From Hydractinia symbiolongicarpus (taxonomy: Eukaryota; Cnidaria; Hydrozoa; Anthoathecata; Hydractiniidae), in assembly GCF_029227915.1 (NCBI RefSeq), contig NC_079887.1:21139650-21203649 (forward strand): 64,000 nucleotides of DNA, given 5' to 3'. Positions 28,701 to 41,067 of this stretch are shown here, piece after piece. A program made the translations under genes and the position numbers. The first letter of the stretch is position 1. Each line of letters starts with the position of its first letter. The notes under the pieces were generated by a model that searched no databases, had not been told where the DNA came from, and saw nothing but the letters and a program-made list of their open reading frames with translations.

Positions 28701-31700
28701 TGTTTTAAGTTAAGTTTAACTCTCGAAAAGATGTTCATAAAAAGATAAAAATATTGTAGTAAGTCAGTGTGGTAAGTCAAACATATATTGCAAGTTACAC
28801 ACCTTTTTAATTTAATTTTCTCAGGCATGAAATGCTAAATGTTGTTTGCCTACCTATTCTGTTAGTACACTAGCAATCTTGTTTGTCAATTGTGGACTGC
28901 CTAGTGTTTTTTAAGTGAGTAATATGAAGACAAACTGAATTTTAAAGTCAAATAATTTCCTTGGTACTTTTATCTATTTTTTTGCAACACCCGAAATTGT
29001 TTGTCTGTTTAAGGGAATGTTTCCGTGGACCATATACAGGATAGCCACTTATTTCTGAAAACACCTTGAAATTCCTGAAAATGGATATACTCCTGAAAAA
29101 ACCTCCTGAAAAATTGCAATAAAAAACAATTCCAGAATTTAAGTTGTTTTTTCTTTTTTTTGGTATCAGTGGTTCTTTTTTTTGTTTCTCATGGAAATTT
29201 CTGTTTTTTTCGTACAAGATTACTCTTGGAAAACAAGTGATCACCCTGGAAACAACTAGTCTCTCCTAATAATGCTCTGTATCTGTAACACAAAGTTGAT
29301 GTTGTGATGTCTTATTTGCTATGCAACAAGCCATTAAGTTTATTGTGCAAGATTCATGTGTTAACTTTTATAGTCGCCTATTTCACTTGCAGCTTCGGCT
29401 GATATTAACAAATTGATTAATATAAAAGTAAAGAAAGTAAATTTTTTGTATTTTGAAATTTGTGTTATGATCAAAATGGTTAACAATCTCTTCCACTGAA
29501 GCAGTAATATAGTATTACGTAACTGTGTGTATATGTCTATAACAGGCAAAGTAGATACGTTGTTTTTCTTTAAAAAAAGCTGCAAGTCACGTTGGCTACA
29601 CCATTATTTCTGTTCTGTCATTTGTATGCTCTTGCAAAATTTTAAATTTTTTTATTCAAAATAAAATGTTATATGGTAATGTGTTTTTATTGTGTACAAT
29701 TGTTTTGCGGGTGTTTTTTAGACCAACTTGAATAATGAAGCAAACAATTATGGCTATAACAACCACCATTTGACAAGTGCTTTTTATATGCTTATTGTAA
29801 GTAGCAGAAAATTGAATTTCTTTTATACCTACAGCAGTGGTTTTGTGGATGTTTATTAACGTGGCCTTAGAAGATAAAGATGCCACAAAACATTTTTTAA
29901 TGACAGCATTGTTTTTGTTGCCAGTAACAAGATCTTTTTAGTGGTAATGTTAGTGATAATGAGAAAACATTATTTTAAAAAGTTGTTTTTAAAACATCTG
30001 GTAATGAAAACTAGAGAATTTTCTTTTAAGAAATTTGTTATGAAGTAAACCTAATAGCGTAGAATGGATGTCATAAAAGAGTCTTAAAGTTAAAAGCTTT
30101 TATTTTGACAGTCCTCTCTTGGCAATAAATTTGTCCATTTTTTATATAACACAACTTCTTAGATAAGACTTTTGGATAATAGAAAAAAATACCTCCCAAG
30201 TTAAACCTCACCATTATGCTTAGTATATTCCTTCAGTCTGTTTTTTCCCTTTTAACACCATACAGTATTGACTATTTAGATTTTAAACTGGGATATATAA
30301 ATAGTCGAAACAACAAAAAAAGTATTTTTTTTAAAAAATATGGGTTTCTGAGCAGGCTAGAACAGACACTAACATTGTGTAAATGTTTTATGTCATTGTA
30401 AAACTAAATTGGGTTTGTAATAGCTTGAAGTTAATCATTTTTAACTCTTTTTTCACCTTACTTGTTAACAATCTAGAACTTTACAGTTATTTCAAAATAA
30501 TAACATTTTGTTTATAGGGTTTGAAAGTTCAAATACAGAAAAGAGATGGAAACATTTATGAAGGAATTTTGGAAACTGTGTCAAGCAAAGTAAGTAGCCT
30601 AGGGCAGTGAGGTAGTTTTTCGGGTTATTTGGTTAAGCCACAATAATCATGTGTCCTAATAAAAAACTGTTATTTTAATATCCGTCCTGAAAAATGTTTG
30701 TTATGAAAAATGTAAGCCACACACATGCAAAACCTTTGAAAAAACTACAGTTTCAGAGGTCTTCCTAAGCATTAAAAAAAAACATTAAAATGGAGGACAG
30801 TGTCACAACAACCATATTTTGCCTGTTTTAAATATATAGTGGCTTATTAAATCACGAACCATTAAAACAGACAAGTCACTGGTCTTATTTTTAAATGACA
30901 TAATTTTTATTTGTTTCTTGTGTTTGTTTTTTTCAACTTTAAAATCTATATTTTTATTTTATGGTTTTTCGAAAAAATTCAGTTTTTGAGGGCCTATAGT
31001 AGAAATAATAAGTTGCCAAAACCTAATGGTAACAAAATCACCTGAATGTTCACCATACTTTTTATAATACAGCTGTAAAGGTATAGTTCATGATTTTTAA
31101 ATCATTAATTTACATTTATGTTAAGGTGGCAGTAACCCCTTTTTAACCTCTCAAACAGATAGATTTTTGAGTTGGTGTGTTATCTATACAAAATTTCTTT
31201 GTTATTGCCGGAAAATGTTGACCTTCACATAGAAGGCACATAGAAGCAGTTTTGTATAATTCTTTATTTTTTCTGAATCAGCAGATATACTTTTCTAGAA
31301 ATATGCAATAAAAAAAGAACGAAAGAGCTTTCACAAGCTCAACCTTTTTACAACCTCATGATTTTTTATTTGCTGGTCTTGTCAGAACTGGTTGTATCAA
31401 AAGTGTGTGCGGAAAACATTTTGTTTTTTTATATTTTTCTTGCAATAGCCTTTTGTTTGTTTTTTTGAAAGAAATCTTATCAGCATATTATGCTGCATCT
31501 AGCTGCACTCAAAAAATTTTTTATAAAAATCAAAAAAATTCCATGCACCTTTTCAAAGCTGTATGACTTACAAAATGTTTGTTAAAATTTAAAAGAGAAA
31601 CGAAAACGCTATCAGAAGTTAGAGCTCTCAGGGTGAGGCTCTATGAAGATCGGAGTTTATTTCTACTATATGCGCCATCTTTGTTTTTATTATTCTTGAA

Positions 31701-34700
31701 ATATATGAAACATTGCCTCGTGATAAAATGCTTTGAGCATTTTATTTTTAATAGATAGGTTTAATAGATGTTCTATTTTGGGTATTTCACATTACCTTTT
31801 TTGTACCTATACATTTTTATTGTGCATTATTCAGAACATGAAATATTGCAATAATTACCGTATCAAATTATCATTTTATATGATCTATTTTGTCAAGAAT
31901 AGAAGAATTTGTATGTTTTCGAGATAAGTGGTCAAAATATTTTCATGTACACATAACACGAAATGTATAACTGTAATTACAACATAAAGGTACAAATTTT
32001 CAGCTGGCATACATTACTTCTGTTATTTTTCATAGAATGATTTTTGCTTAAGCCATGTGACGAAACCACCTGGCAATAATAACGAGAATGGCGACGTCTC
32101 TAACTCGCAAGACCCATTTCAGAAAGCAACTTTTCTATTCCCTGACATAGTTTATTGTAAAGCTGTGGATGTGGATTTAGACTTCGCCAGACGTGATGTT
32201 CTTTTAACTGACTCAGCTATCAGTGGTTCTAATGGACCTGCAGCACAGCGTGAATTAGTTATGTGGAAACCAGATGAAGGATTGGCACTATCAAGTGAGG
32301 CACTGGATTGTCTCGATACGGTTAGTATACAAGCTAAGGCTCCCTCTTCTAAGTTGTTTTTTGCATGCTATCACAGACTTCTTACTACTGACTGACAGGA
32401 AAATAACACATCGCTATAAGGTTCTAAAAATGTTGGAAGTTAGAATGCATCCATTTTTAATTATTTAGTTTCTAAGTTTGGTCAGGCATTTATTTTTCCA
32501 TTGTATTTAGAATGATGAATCGTGGGGATTTGATGACATGATCAGTGCACATGAAGAGAAACATGGTGTTACTTCAACTTTTGACAGTTCTATGTCTAAC
32601 TACATGTAAGAAGTGTTATTGTTGTTATTGTTTCATACTTTGTGTAACAAATTTTTATAATTTGGATGAAAATTCTGATAAACAATCTTTGTATTTCATG
32701 TCAGCAGAAATTGCTGATATTAACACTATTCAGGCCTGGGGTGGGGCTAAATTTGTTTGTTATAACTTTTGAAGCCCACTGCTATAGTGATTAAAATTTC
32801 GTAACTTTTCGTAATTTCTTAATTTGCTTTAGGATAGTCAATAATTTTTGGTTTATTTTAACGTCATGTCATGGTGACACATTGGTTAACAAGTGCTCTG
32901 AAAAAGTCAGACAAAAATTAAGCAACAGTTCCAAGGTCATATTTAAGCCTTTTTATGCTTCTATGAAGTAATGTTACATATTTAACATCCCCTCCGAAAA
33001 GCCTGGACTTAATAGTGTTAAGTGGTGTTTTTCTACTTCACACCTACCATGCCAGAAATAAAATTAGGAAAAAAGAAATTCTCCTTTCTAGAGCATAAGT
33101 AAGATTTTTTAACCATAAAATTTCTAGGTAAAACATCAAACAGAACTATAATCTTCCACTGCATTATTTGAAATTGTTTACATTCCCTCCTTGTGGTAAA
33201 TTAATGTGAAAGACACTATATGTATTTAATTAATATTTATACTTTCAACATTAAGACTTTTTTATGCATTGGAGTTGACATATATTTTTTTTCATATAAT
33301 TTGTTTATATTAATTTATTTTCTTACTTGACAATTTTAACAAAGTGTGAACCTTTTTTTGTTTGGTTGCAGGACACCTATTGAAAAACGTGACGATGAAG
33401 AATATAAAGAACAAGAAAGACGAGCTGAACAGATAGCTCGTGAAATACAAAATAGTGCACATCACAAAGAGCTGGAAATGGCTGACAGTGGTGCTGGAGA
33501 AGAAGAAATGTTCAGCTCTGTATCTCGACTATCAGCAAACAATAAACTCAATACTGTAGCCAATGATGTGATGTTTACATCTGCTACCCGAAATAATACG
33601 AACAACAACAACAATACTAACAATGAAGGCATTCCCAGTTACAATCGGTCTTATAATCAAAGAAGAGGTGGAAAAGCTCAAAATACAGTTGGTCCTAGGC
33701 TGCAACGTAATAACAGAAACCAAGAAGGATTTCAGAATGGTCCTAACGGCAGCAATGTGTCTAGTAATCGTAGCGCTCTACCTCCAAGATCACAAAATGG
33801 AAATGCTTCAAGGAACAATGGTATGTGTGTATATGGTACATATTTTTTAGGAATCTGGGCATATGAAATGTTATTTCACACCATTAAACTTAGTAAAATC
33901 TCTTGTTGATTTAGCAAGTCAATCAACCCAACTCTAACGCGCTGTTACAGTGAAAATTCAAACAACTTTCCTAATCTGTTTAAACGTTTTCTCTTATCAC
34001 TGGGAAATACATTTTGTTTTTTTCTGTCCTAGTTCTTCCAACTTTGTTTAGTCAAATTTCTGCCCTCCCCATGTAACCTCACTTATCAATCTGTACAGTC
34101 CTGTACTGTACTGTACAGTCTCTCAACTCACAAAATTTCGAATCGCATAAAGGCCCTGCATTTGGAAATGAAAAAAATACTTGCAAAATTTTTTTCAGCC
34201 CTCTCCACTTTAGGTATAAAAATTCCTCCAATTTTCCAAAATATTTCCAATTTATTTAATGTGAATGTGTGGCTGTCAATTGCTAGCTAACTACCATCTG
34301 TGGCTCACAGACAAAAATAGGTATGTCAATAAGCCAGTGGATAATTCACGAGTTATTCGGCCTGAAAGTTATAAGCACAGCGGCTTCACTAATCTTATTA
34401 AACGTATTAATAATGCATCCACGTTTTGTGTCCTAATGTCAAAAAATTTAAAGTGAGACATAATTTTTTCGGCTACATGAAAGAAACATGTCCACTTTGG
34501 GCGTTACAGTCTTCACTGATGAATGTGAGGGATTAGAAATATGTATTTTTCTGCAATATATCCTTTTTATACATCAGGTTACCAGCATCCACAACAAATT
34601 GACCATCATAAAGCACCTGCCGACAATGTTTATGTGAATTCTGCTCAAGCAACATTGTCATATTCTGCTGTTGCCATGAAGACACAGCCAGTACAAAATA

Positions 34701-37700
34701 ATAGGGATAACCCAAGACAAAAAGTTACCAGGCCGCCTCAACCATTAATGCAACAACAAGTGACTGCACCAAGTCAACAGACTGCAGTCCAAGGTGGAAT
34801 GGTACCTGCCAATTTAAAATCATCCCAACTTCCTGCCATGTCAGAAGCCCTCGCTGCTGCCAAGGAGCAGGTAATAAACAACTCTAGAAATTATGCTAGT
34901 ATGACACAAAGTGGGCTGACACATCCTCAAATTTCAACACAAGGTCAACATACCACCCAAATGAGCACATCGCAAGGACAAAACACTACCCAGATCAGTA
35001 CATCACAACATGCTGTTCAAGGTAGAGCACCTCAAGCTGTAGAGGACCATGCAACACATCAACACCTTCATACAACAGAATCATCACCAGAAAGGCAGCG
35101 ATTGGCTCATGGAAAGGAGGCCGATAAAAAATTATTACTTGAACAGAAATGCGATACACGTGATTTCCCCTCTAAAGGGTTGTCCAAATATGGAAAAATA
35201 AACCCTCCAGTTGGTGGAGAGGAAGGTAATTTCATAGATTTATGTTATTTTGATGTAGCTGAATATGTATAAAAGTTACAAATTTATTGTCTTTTAGAAA
35301 AAAAACCAAGTATAAACGAATTGAAAGATTTCAAGAACAATTTCCAGGTATAACATTCTCCATAACAATACCTTAAAGATAAGGTGTTGGCATATACCAA
35401 GCAGTGTTTACAAAATTCTAAGGAATAGAAGTTTAGATTGTCTCTGTGATCAGCAAACATTGACTTCTTCTGGTAAAAGCAAAAATCAGTGAATGTGTTA
35501 GAATTCCAATTCATATTTGTAAGATTGTATCTACCAGGTGATATCTACCAGTAAGCCCAGAGAGGATACCAGAGAAGTTTTTTGAATTTTATAGAAATAA
35601 TTGCTCTCTTAAGTTCTCTTTCTCCAGATTTCAGATATAAAACAATGTATTCTTTTGGTGTAAAAATTTGATGTAATATTTATGTTGTTCATCAATTTAT
35701 TGAAGCTTTGTTTGTTGTTTTTGTTTCAGCTGAATGTCAAGACAGCTAGCTCAAGCAATTCGCCTGTGAAATCAAAGTTTGACGAAAAAGAGCCTGTATC
35801 CGAAGTTGTTTCTAAAAGCACGGCACTTCTCACTGAATCAAGTAACTGTTTGTCTCACTTGTTCCATATTTTTTTTAAAAAACCTTCTTACCCCATGTCT
35901 TTATTATTGTCGGTTGTTACACATGAAAAATCAGCTTATATTGGCTACTGTTTAGCCAAAAAGTGACATATCTTGAGAGGGTAGTAGAACAAAAAAATAT
36001 GACAATTCAGCTAAACGTAACGTGAAAGAACTTTCTAGCCAGCAATATACCAGCAAGGAACTTTACTTTCCGGCCCTGAAAAAGGGCGTACGGACTGAGC
36101 CATAGAAATATATTTGATTTATTTATTGATATTCTATTGTTAAAAATACATGTGGCTTAGTTCCCAGGACCTTTTCATGAAAATAGATTTAGGAACGAGT
36201 TATTAGCCTGGATACCAACAACCCTGCGGTGTCAAGGCTCTGTGCATTCCCTCTCTATCTATCTATATATCTTCCATCAGGCAATTTTAAAGATTCTGCC
36301 TCGCGTGGCGCCGGCGGAAATCAAAAACCAAAAAAAACTGTCATTTAGTGCTATTTACAATTATTTAAATGTTTTAACTTATTCCTGGTAAAATTATACC
36401 AATACGACATCAAGAAGAACGATTTTAGTTTCATTGTTGTGTTATTTTTCTTTATTCTAGTTGCGAACACCTCCTTAGTCGACTCTGTTACACCTTCAAG
36501 AACAGTAGTGTCAACAGCATCGTCTACTTCAACCACTTCTGCACCATCAACCACTGCAACTACAAGTGCACCATCTCAACCATTGTATGTTAATTTAAAC
36601 TCCTGATGACTGATGAAGTTTTTTTATTTTCCATATTTGATTGTTTGTAAAAGAAGTCTTTTACATGATTGTTTATCAGCGTTTCCGAAGTAAGTAAGTT
36701 ACGGGAAGTTCTAATGTCCTTCGGGATTCCATAGATACGTTTACTGATTACAAGAATGCGCTACCAATGTACCATCTCCGCAGTAGCAATAACAAACTCC
36801 AAAATATTTGATTTGATCTCTGATTTTTTACTACTCTGTATTAAAAAGAGCACTTAATAAGTTTTGTGTTAAGTATCCGGTCTTGAAAGAGGATGCTCTT
36901 TTAGCATGCCTCTTGTGTTAATTCAGACAAAAAAGCTTTGGGCTCATGTTTTTTTGTTAATAAAAACAGTTGAAAATTAACAAAATGGAATTTCTCCTTT
37001 TGAGATGCCATTAAATTGAAAAAATTGTAGTGTTCAGATATAGAACTTGTGTCCACGATTCCTGTGCTTTAGAATTCACAATTGAAATCGTTACTTTTAG
37101 AAAATCAGCACTAAATCCCACTGCGAAAGAGTTCAATTTTAATCCAACTGCTAAAGAATTCACGCCTGGAACGGCTGGTAAATCAGGCTTTGTGAAACAA
37201 TCATCTTTTCCTACGGTAAGTTCTCTTCACTATGTATGAGCACTACTTCATGTTGTCAACAGAACAGTTTAAAAAATGCACGTGGTAAAGAAAGGCGTGA
37301 CATGGATGAAGTGAAAAATTGTGTGACGTAATGTTTTAAAGTTAGCTTGCATTTAAATTATGCTAGTATTTTGTGTAAGAAACACAAGAGTTTAGTTGAA
37401 CATTACTCTACTTTAGGAAGTCTATAACGGCGTGCATCCTCCACAGTATGTACAAACGCATCCTGGCACAGTTGTTGCTAGTCCACACCCTGGCGAGGTC
37501 ATGCAACAGCCACAAATTATGAAACAAGCACAACAAATATATCGATGTAAGTTAACAAAGATTTGATTTCGCATCTTCTTAGCTTGAGGTGATGGATAAT
37601 GAACTTGATTTAGTATGTGTCAAAGAACTTACACTATATATACCAGTTAATATTTTATTAGCACATACGTTTTGCACAGCTGAATCAAAGTTTTGTGGAA

Positions 37701-40390
37701 ATAATGATAATAAAGCTGGTCTTTACTTAAATTAGTCAACTAAGGTCTTTTTTTTCTATAATGTTTTGTATGCTGTGTGCTCTGTCTAGACCCAACAGTG
37801 TTCAGCATCCATGCAGGAGATTATGCAAATCAAGGTGGAGGGCAAATAATCCAACCTGGTTACATTCAAAACCAAGGCATGCCTAATCATCAACCGCAAG
37901 TGGTTTATTTTCAGGGTGGTTATCATCAGTCTGTATGTTTTTACTCTCCATAATTTATTGATTTTATGTTCTAATTCTATTCTCAACTAGGGTGCATCTT
38001 TAAACACACAATACCATGTCTTTTAATTCGTGTCCTTAAAAATTAATTAAAAATTATGCAAATAGACCCGTGGAAAATTATTATGAAAAGTAAAAATTTA
38101 AGGCAAAATGTAGAGGTCGATAAATAAAATTATGACACCGGACTGTGTTAGGACATGTGCCTCCCCCGGGTGTTAGCGCAGTCGGTAGAGCATTCGCCGG
38201 CAAGCGAAAGGTCATGCGTTCAAGCTCCACTCGATCCTTCGCAGTACTTTGGAAGCTGATGTGCACGTTTGCTTATACTTATAAATTTATATCTGTAAAT
38301 GGAAATATCAACATTACAAATAGTGGTTTAATATCTTCACGTGCGTGTTGCTTTTATTCGAATCTGGAAGGACAATGTCTTCTGTGTGGTAGAAAGTTTT
38401 AAAGTCACCAAAATGTGAAGAGGTGTCTGTATTTCTTATTCCAAGGATAAAATCAGTGTCTACGTAGGGACGGTTACCTATTAGTGAGTGTTCATGTGAA
38501 TAATCTTAACCTTTTTCAAAAGAAAATGTCCTTATTAACCAATTTTTATAGTTGTACTATTATCAAAGACGGATAATGTCCACATTATATTGTTTCCATG
38601 CAGATTAGTCTCTAAAATCTCTGCATTGATTGCTTTAGGTTGTTCCCGGTCCTCAAGGTTCTATGCAGTCTCTAATACCTATGCAGTCTCCAATGGTGCG
38701 TTACATCCCACCACAACATGCAGGAAATGCTGTACCGCAAGCGTCCAATCGAATTCATCACCCAGAAGGAGTGCAAGGCGGTTACCTTATCGCAGGTAAT
38801 CTTCTGCAGATTTTTGTACCGTAGTGTTAGTCATTGTCCGAACCGCTTTATTTATAAAAAATTTTAGATGCTCCTATTTCTCACAACTCTGACCACCATA
38901 CCTTATCGGCAAAAAATTAGTCGGCAAAAATAAAAACGGCAAAAATATTAGTCACTTAAACACAATTTAGTCACTTTTTGCCGACTAAATCTATGAATTT
39001 AGTCACTTTTTGCCGACTAAATTTTTAAATTTAGTCACAAATAAAGAATAATTGCATAAAACTAAAAATTAGCAACAAGGAAGAAAACAGCAAAAACATG
39101 GTCGTAAGAAAAAGTCGTAAAAAAAGTTAGGCGGGAAAAAAATGTCGGCAAAAAGGTTTGGTCGGTAATAAAAAAGTCGGCAAATATTTTACTCACCTTG
39201 CGAAAATGTAGTCATTTTTTACCGACTTTTTTTTACCGATAAGGTATTACTTGTGTTTTTTCTTTATCTAGCTAACCAACACGGCGGTATATTGTCGACA
39301 CAACCTGTGGCGTCTAACCAGCACAATTTTTCTACTCCACCATCGCCGTCTCCGCATATGCAGCAACAACAACAATATGTGTACTCAGCTAATAACTATT
39401 CTCAACACCAGGTCGCATCGCCTATCAATCATCCGCAAGGTAAAATGGTTATTTCTATCGATTTTGTATTCCTTCTCGGTATAATGAGTTATGAAACTTG
39501 AATTTTGTAATGTTTACTGGTAAAGAAACGCACATGAAGTGAAAAAATGAGGTATGCGAATATGGGATTGTTTTTCTTTCGCAAGAATTCCTATCGCCAA
39601 TTCGAACACTTCAGTTACTTTTTGATTATTTATACGGGACAGTCACTTCAATGCTCGCAATATTGTTATTGTTTTTAATAAGGATTCATTGTTCCGAAGG
39701 TATACATTATTAGATTGGTGTCTAATTTCCCTCACATAGCATGTCTTAGGACTTGCTGGGGATGTAACCACCGGTCCTGTTATTTACGTAGCAAACCAAT
39801 AACTCACCCTCACACGCTGACAAGCCAATTTATTTGCTTTTTCACTTTAAGCAATTCAGTGTATATTTTTAAAACACGTCTTTCTACAAAACTCTTTGTG
39901 TTGTGTACAGGAGGCGGGCCGCCGAACTATCGAACAACAGCATCGATGCAATCTGTATCAAGTCATCCTCCTGGCCAACAACTCGTAATGATGGGACAAC
40001 ACGTACCAGGTGTTGCCATGCAACCAGGCCAAGGTTTTATGCAAGGTAATAATTTAGCAATCACAACATTCATTGGCGCCATCTTAGTTGTAATGTTGTG
40101 AAGGTGTATTTGCAATGTTTAAACATTTTTCTAACTTATCGTCACCACCTGTAATTGAAAAATATATTTTTAACCATGACCAATTTTTTCTCTTTTTCTT
40201 TTCCAATCAAAAGTTTTGGCTGTTTAAGACTTACTTCGAGTAAATTCATCTTTTTCAACAACTAGGACTCAAAAGCAATATAATCACCACTTTTAAAGGC
40301 TGTTAAAACATTTTTAAACCATCTGTAATTTCTAGTCACCGCGCGATATTATAATATGTTTATCCCTTCTCTACAGGTCACATTCATTAA
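19708..40390 (+). CDS. ATXN2: Ataxin-2 (LSm, LsmAD and tandem PAM2)
   Basis: RNA-binding regulator of mRNA stability, translation and stress granules that binds poly(A)-binding protein. Exons: 19708-19793, 27005-27080, 29722-29796, 30518-30589, 32036-32320, 32511-32605, 33372-33820, 34578-35225, 35298-35347, 35730-35841, 36461-36584, 37101-37215, 37417-37546, 37790-37932, 38639-38795, 39272-39439, 39911-40045 and 40377-40390. They total 2934 nt with all phases compatible (977 aa). An Arg-Gly N-terminus (KRRGGRG) precedes the LSm fold (HHLTSAFYMLI, VQIQKRDGNIYEGIL) and LsmAD (RRDVLLTDSAIS, WGFDDMISAHEEKHGVTSTF, then an ERRAEQIAREIQ helix). INELKDFKNNF (about 602-611) matches the human central helix. 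PAM2 motifs lie at about 695-713. The C-terminal third is Gln/Pro-rich. No long polyglutamine is present (longest run five). Intron 1 is 7.2 kb and full of mobile elements. A splice donor follows the stop within the 3' UTR. Confidence 0.95.
20680..20765 (-). mobile_element. SINE fragment (tRNA-derived family)
   Basis: Contains the family word CTACCCAATTTCCTTCAC and a B-box-like CAGGATTTGAACCTGG read on the opposite strand. It is a short diverged copy in ataxin-2 intron 1. Confidence 0.45.
20815..21610 (+). repeat. Dispersed repeat with (CTGT)n tracts
   Basis: Two tetranucleotide tracts (20815-20829, and 21454-21480 with CCGT variants) flank sequence with repeated motifs such as TGACGTCA and CCCTTATATTTC/CTC. 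The second tract continues into CACGCAAAATGGTAGC. A related junction, CTCTGCACAAAATGGTACTGC, follows the CTGT tract at about 3752 and its copy at 7131. This suggests one dispersed family with a microsatellite-bearing end. Class not determined. Confidence 0.5.
21791..22653. mobile_element. Tc1/mariner-type MITE, about 863 bp
   Basis: Ends CAGTACTGTGAAAAGG...TTAACAT and the exact inverse, with 28 or more bases of near-perfect TIR, flanked on both sides by TA (21789-21790 and 22654-22655), the Tc1/mariner target duplication. Inside, at 22160-22345, a unit of about 53 bp (GATAGAAATGTTTTTTAGAT...) is repeated four times. There is no intact transposase, so it is non-autonomous. Confidence 0.9.
23958..24767. 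mobile_element. Tc1/mariner-type MITE, about 810 bp, related to the one at 21791
   Basis: Ends YAGTACTGGAAAAAGGTTG and its inverse, flanked by TA. Internally, at about 24230-24520, five tandem units of about 53 bp are the reverse complement of the array in the 21791-22653 element. The two are therefore related subfamilies inserted 1.3 kb apart in opposite orientations within ataxin-2 intron 1. Confidence 0.9.
25025..25303 (-). repeat. Dispersed repeat family R1, copy 2
   Basis: Inverted copy of 16143-16410. It ends GGTTCCCTTTAA, the complement of the start of copy 1. TTAA next to AGGGAACC resembles a TTAA-targeting transposon end, but I cannot find the second end. Confidence 0.78.
27299..28236. 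mobile_element. TIR element with 5-bp target duplication, about 938 bp (hAT-like ends)
   Basis: Ends CAGGGAATTCCA and TGGAATTCCCTG, followed inward by GC-rich words of the ACGCGTGCGATCGCACGCG kind at both ends. The flanks carry the direct repeat GTATA (27294-27298 and 28237-28241). CAGGG termini are typical of hAT elements, but hAT usually makes 8-bp duplications. No transposase is visible. It lies in ataxin-2 intron 2. Confidence 0.88.
30995..31670. mobile_element. Probable TIR element, about 676 bp
   Basis: TATAGTAGAAATAA at the left end is exactly inverted at the right end (TTATTTCTACTATA). Weaker similarity extends outward (GGCC versus the inverse of GCGCC). It lies in ataxin-2 intron 4. 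The arms are short, so confidence is moderate. Confidence 0.55.
38168..38237 (+). other. tRNA-like sequence (tRNA-derived SINE head or tRNA pseudogene)
   Basis: A-box-like TTAGCGCAGTCGGTAGAGC and B-box-like CGTTCAAGCTCC are at tRNA spacing, with a five-pair anticodon stem (TTCGC/GCGAA). The loop has only six bases, and the T and acceptor stems do not pair, so I do not call a functional tRNA. It sits in ataxin-2 intron 14. Confidence 0.55.
38901..39244. mobile_element. TA-flanked MITE, 344 bp
   Basis: Ends CCTTATCGGCAAAAA and the inverse TTTTTACCGATAAGG, flanked by TA on both sides. The interior is made of repeated GTCGGCAAA and TTTAGTCACTTTTTGCCGAC words, so the terminal repeat sequence is reiterated inside. 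It lies in ataxin-2 intron 15. Confidence 0.85.
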
Positions 40391-40908
40391 ATACGGAAGA
40401 AATTGAGAACTCTCAAATAAGGTAAGCCTATAAAATTTTCTAATGAATTCTGTTACCATTGTTAAAACCTCATCAACTTTGATGCCAGTCATAAGTTTAC
40501 CCATGAATGGTTATGATGTAATTTTTTTAATTACATGTTACTTTTTAGTTTACAAAGTTTCTCGAAGAAGCACAGCGAGGAAGTACCTTCACAAGTAAAC
40601 ACGTTCGGAGGTGCACACTGAAGCAAACGAATGAAAATATTACTTTCAAATAGAAAAAAAAGGAATTCGTTTGCACTTAAAAAAATAAAGAATTTATCCA
40701 GAAGAATTTTTAATGAAAACACTATTGGCATTTTTTATGTTTTTTTTTTACATTTCCCACAAATGCTACAGTCTTCTATAAAAAATTTCAAACGTGATAT
40801 TACCGCAAATTGAAAGCAGATACCTTTGTAGATCAGTATGATTAAAAGACTTCAGTAGGATATGAATATAATGCACAAATGTCATCTTTATTGACTGTAC
40901 GGTGAACA

Positions 40909-40914
40909 AATAAA
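40909..40914 (+). terminator. Candidate polyadenylation signal for ataxin-2
   Basis: AATAAA about 520 bases after the stop codon, downstream of a possible 3' UTR intron (donor after 40421, acceptor near 40548). Assignment is by position only. Confidence 0.45.
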
Positions 40915-41067
40915 CAGAAAATACAACCAATAGACAAGATAATGGAAAGTTACAAAAGGAAAAACTGGAAAAATATTTTGAGTGTGTTTTGTTTCGGCCT
41001 TGTTAACCCTTTGACGACCACAGATCACCGTGACCCGAACTCAGTACTAACCCTTTAACGACTGTAA

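Noticed and set aside
38168-38237. Functional tRNA-Ala gene
   Set aside because: Anticodon loop has six bases, and T and acceptor stems do not pair; kept only as a tRNA-like element.
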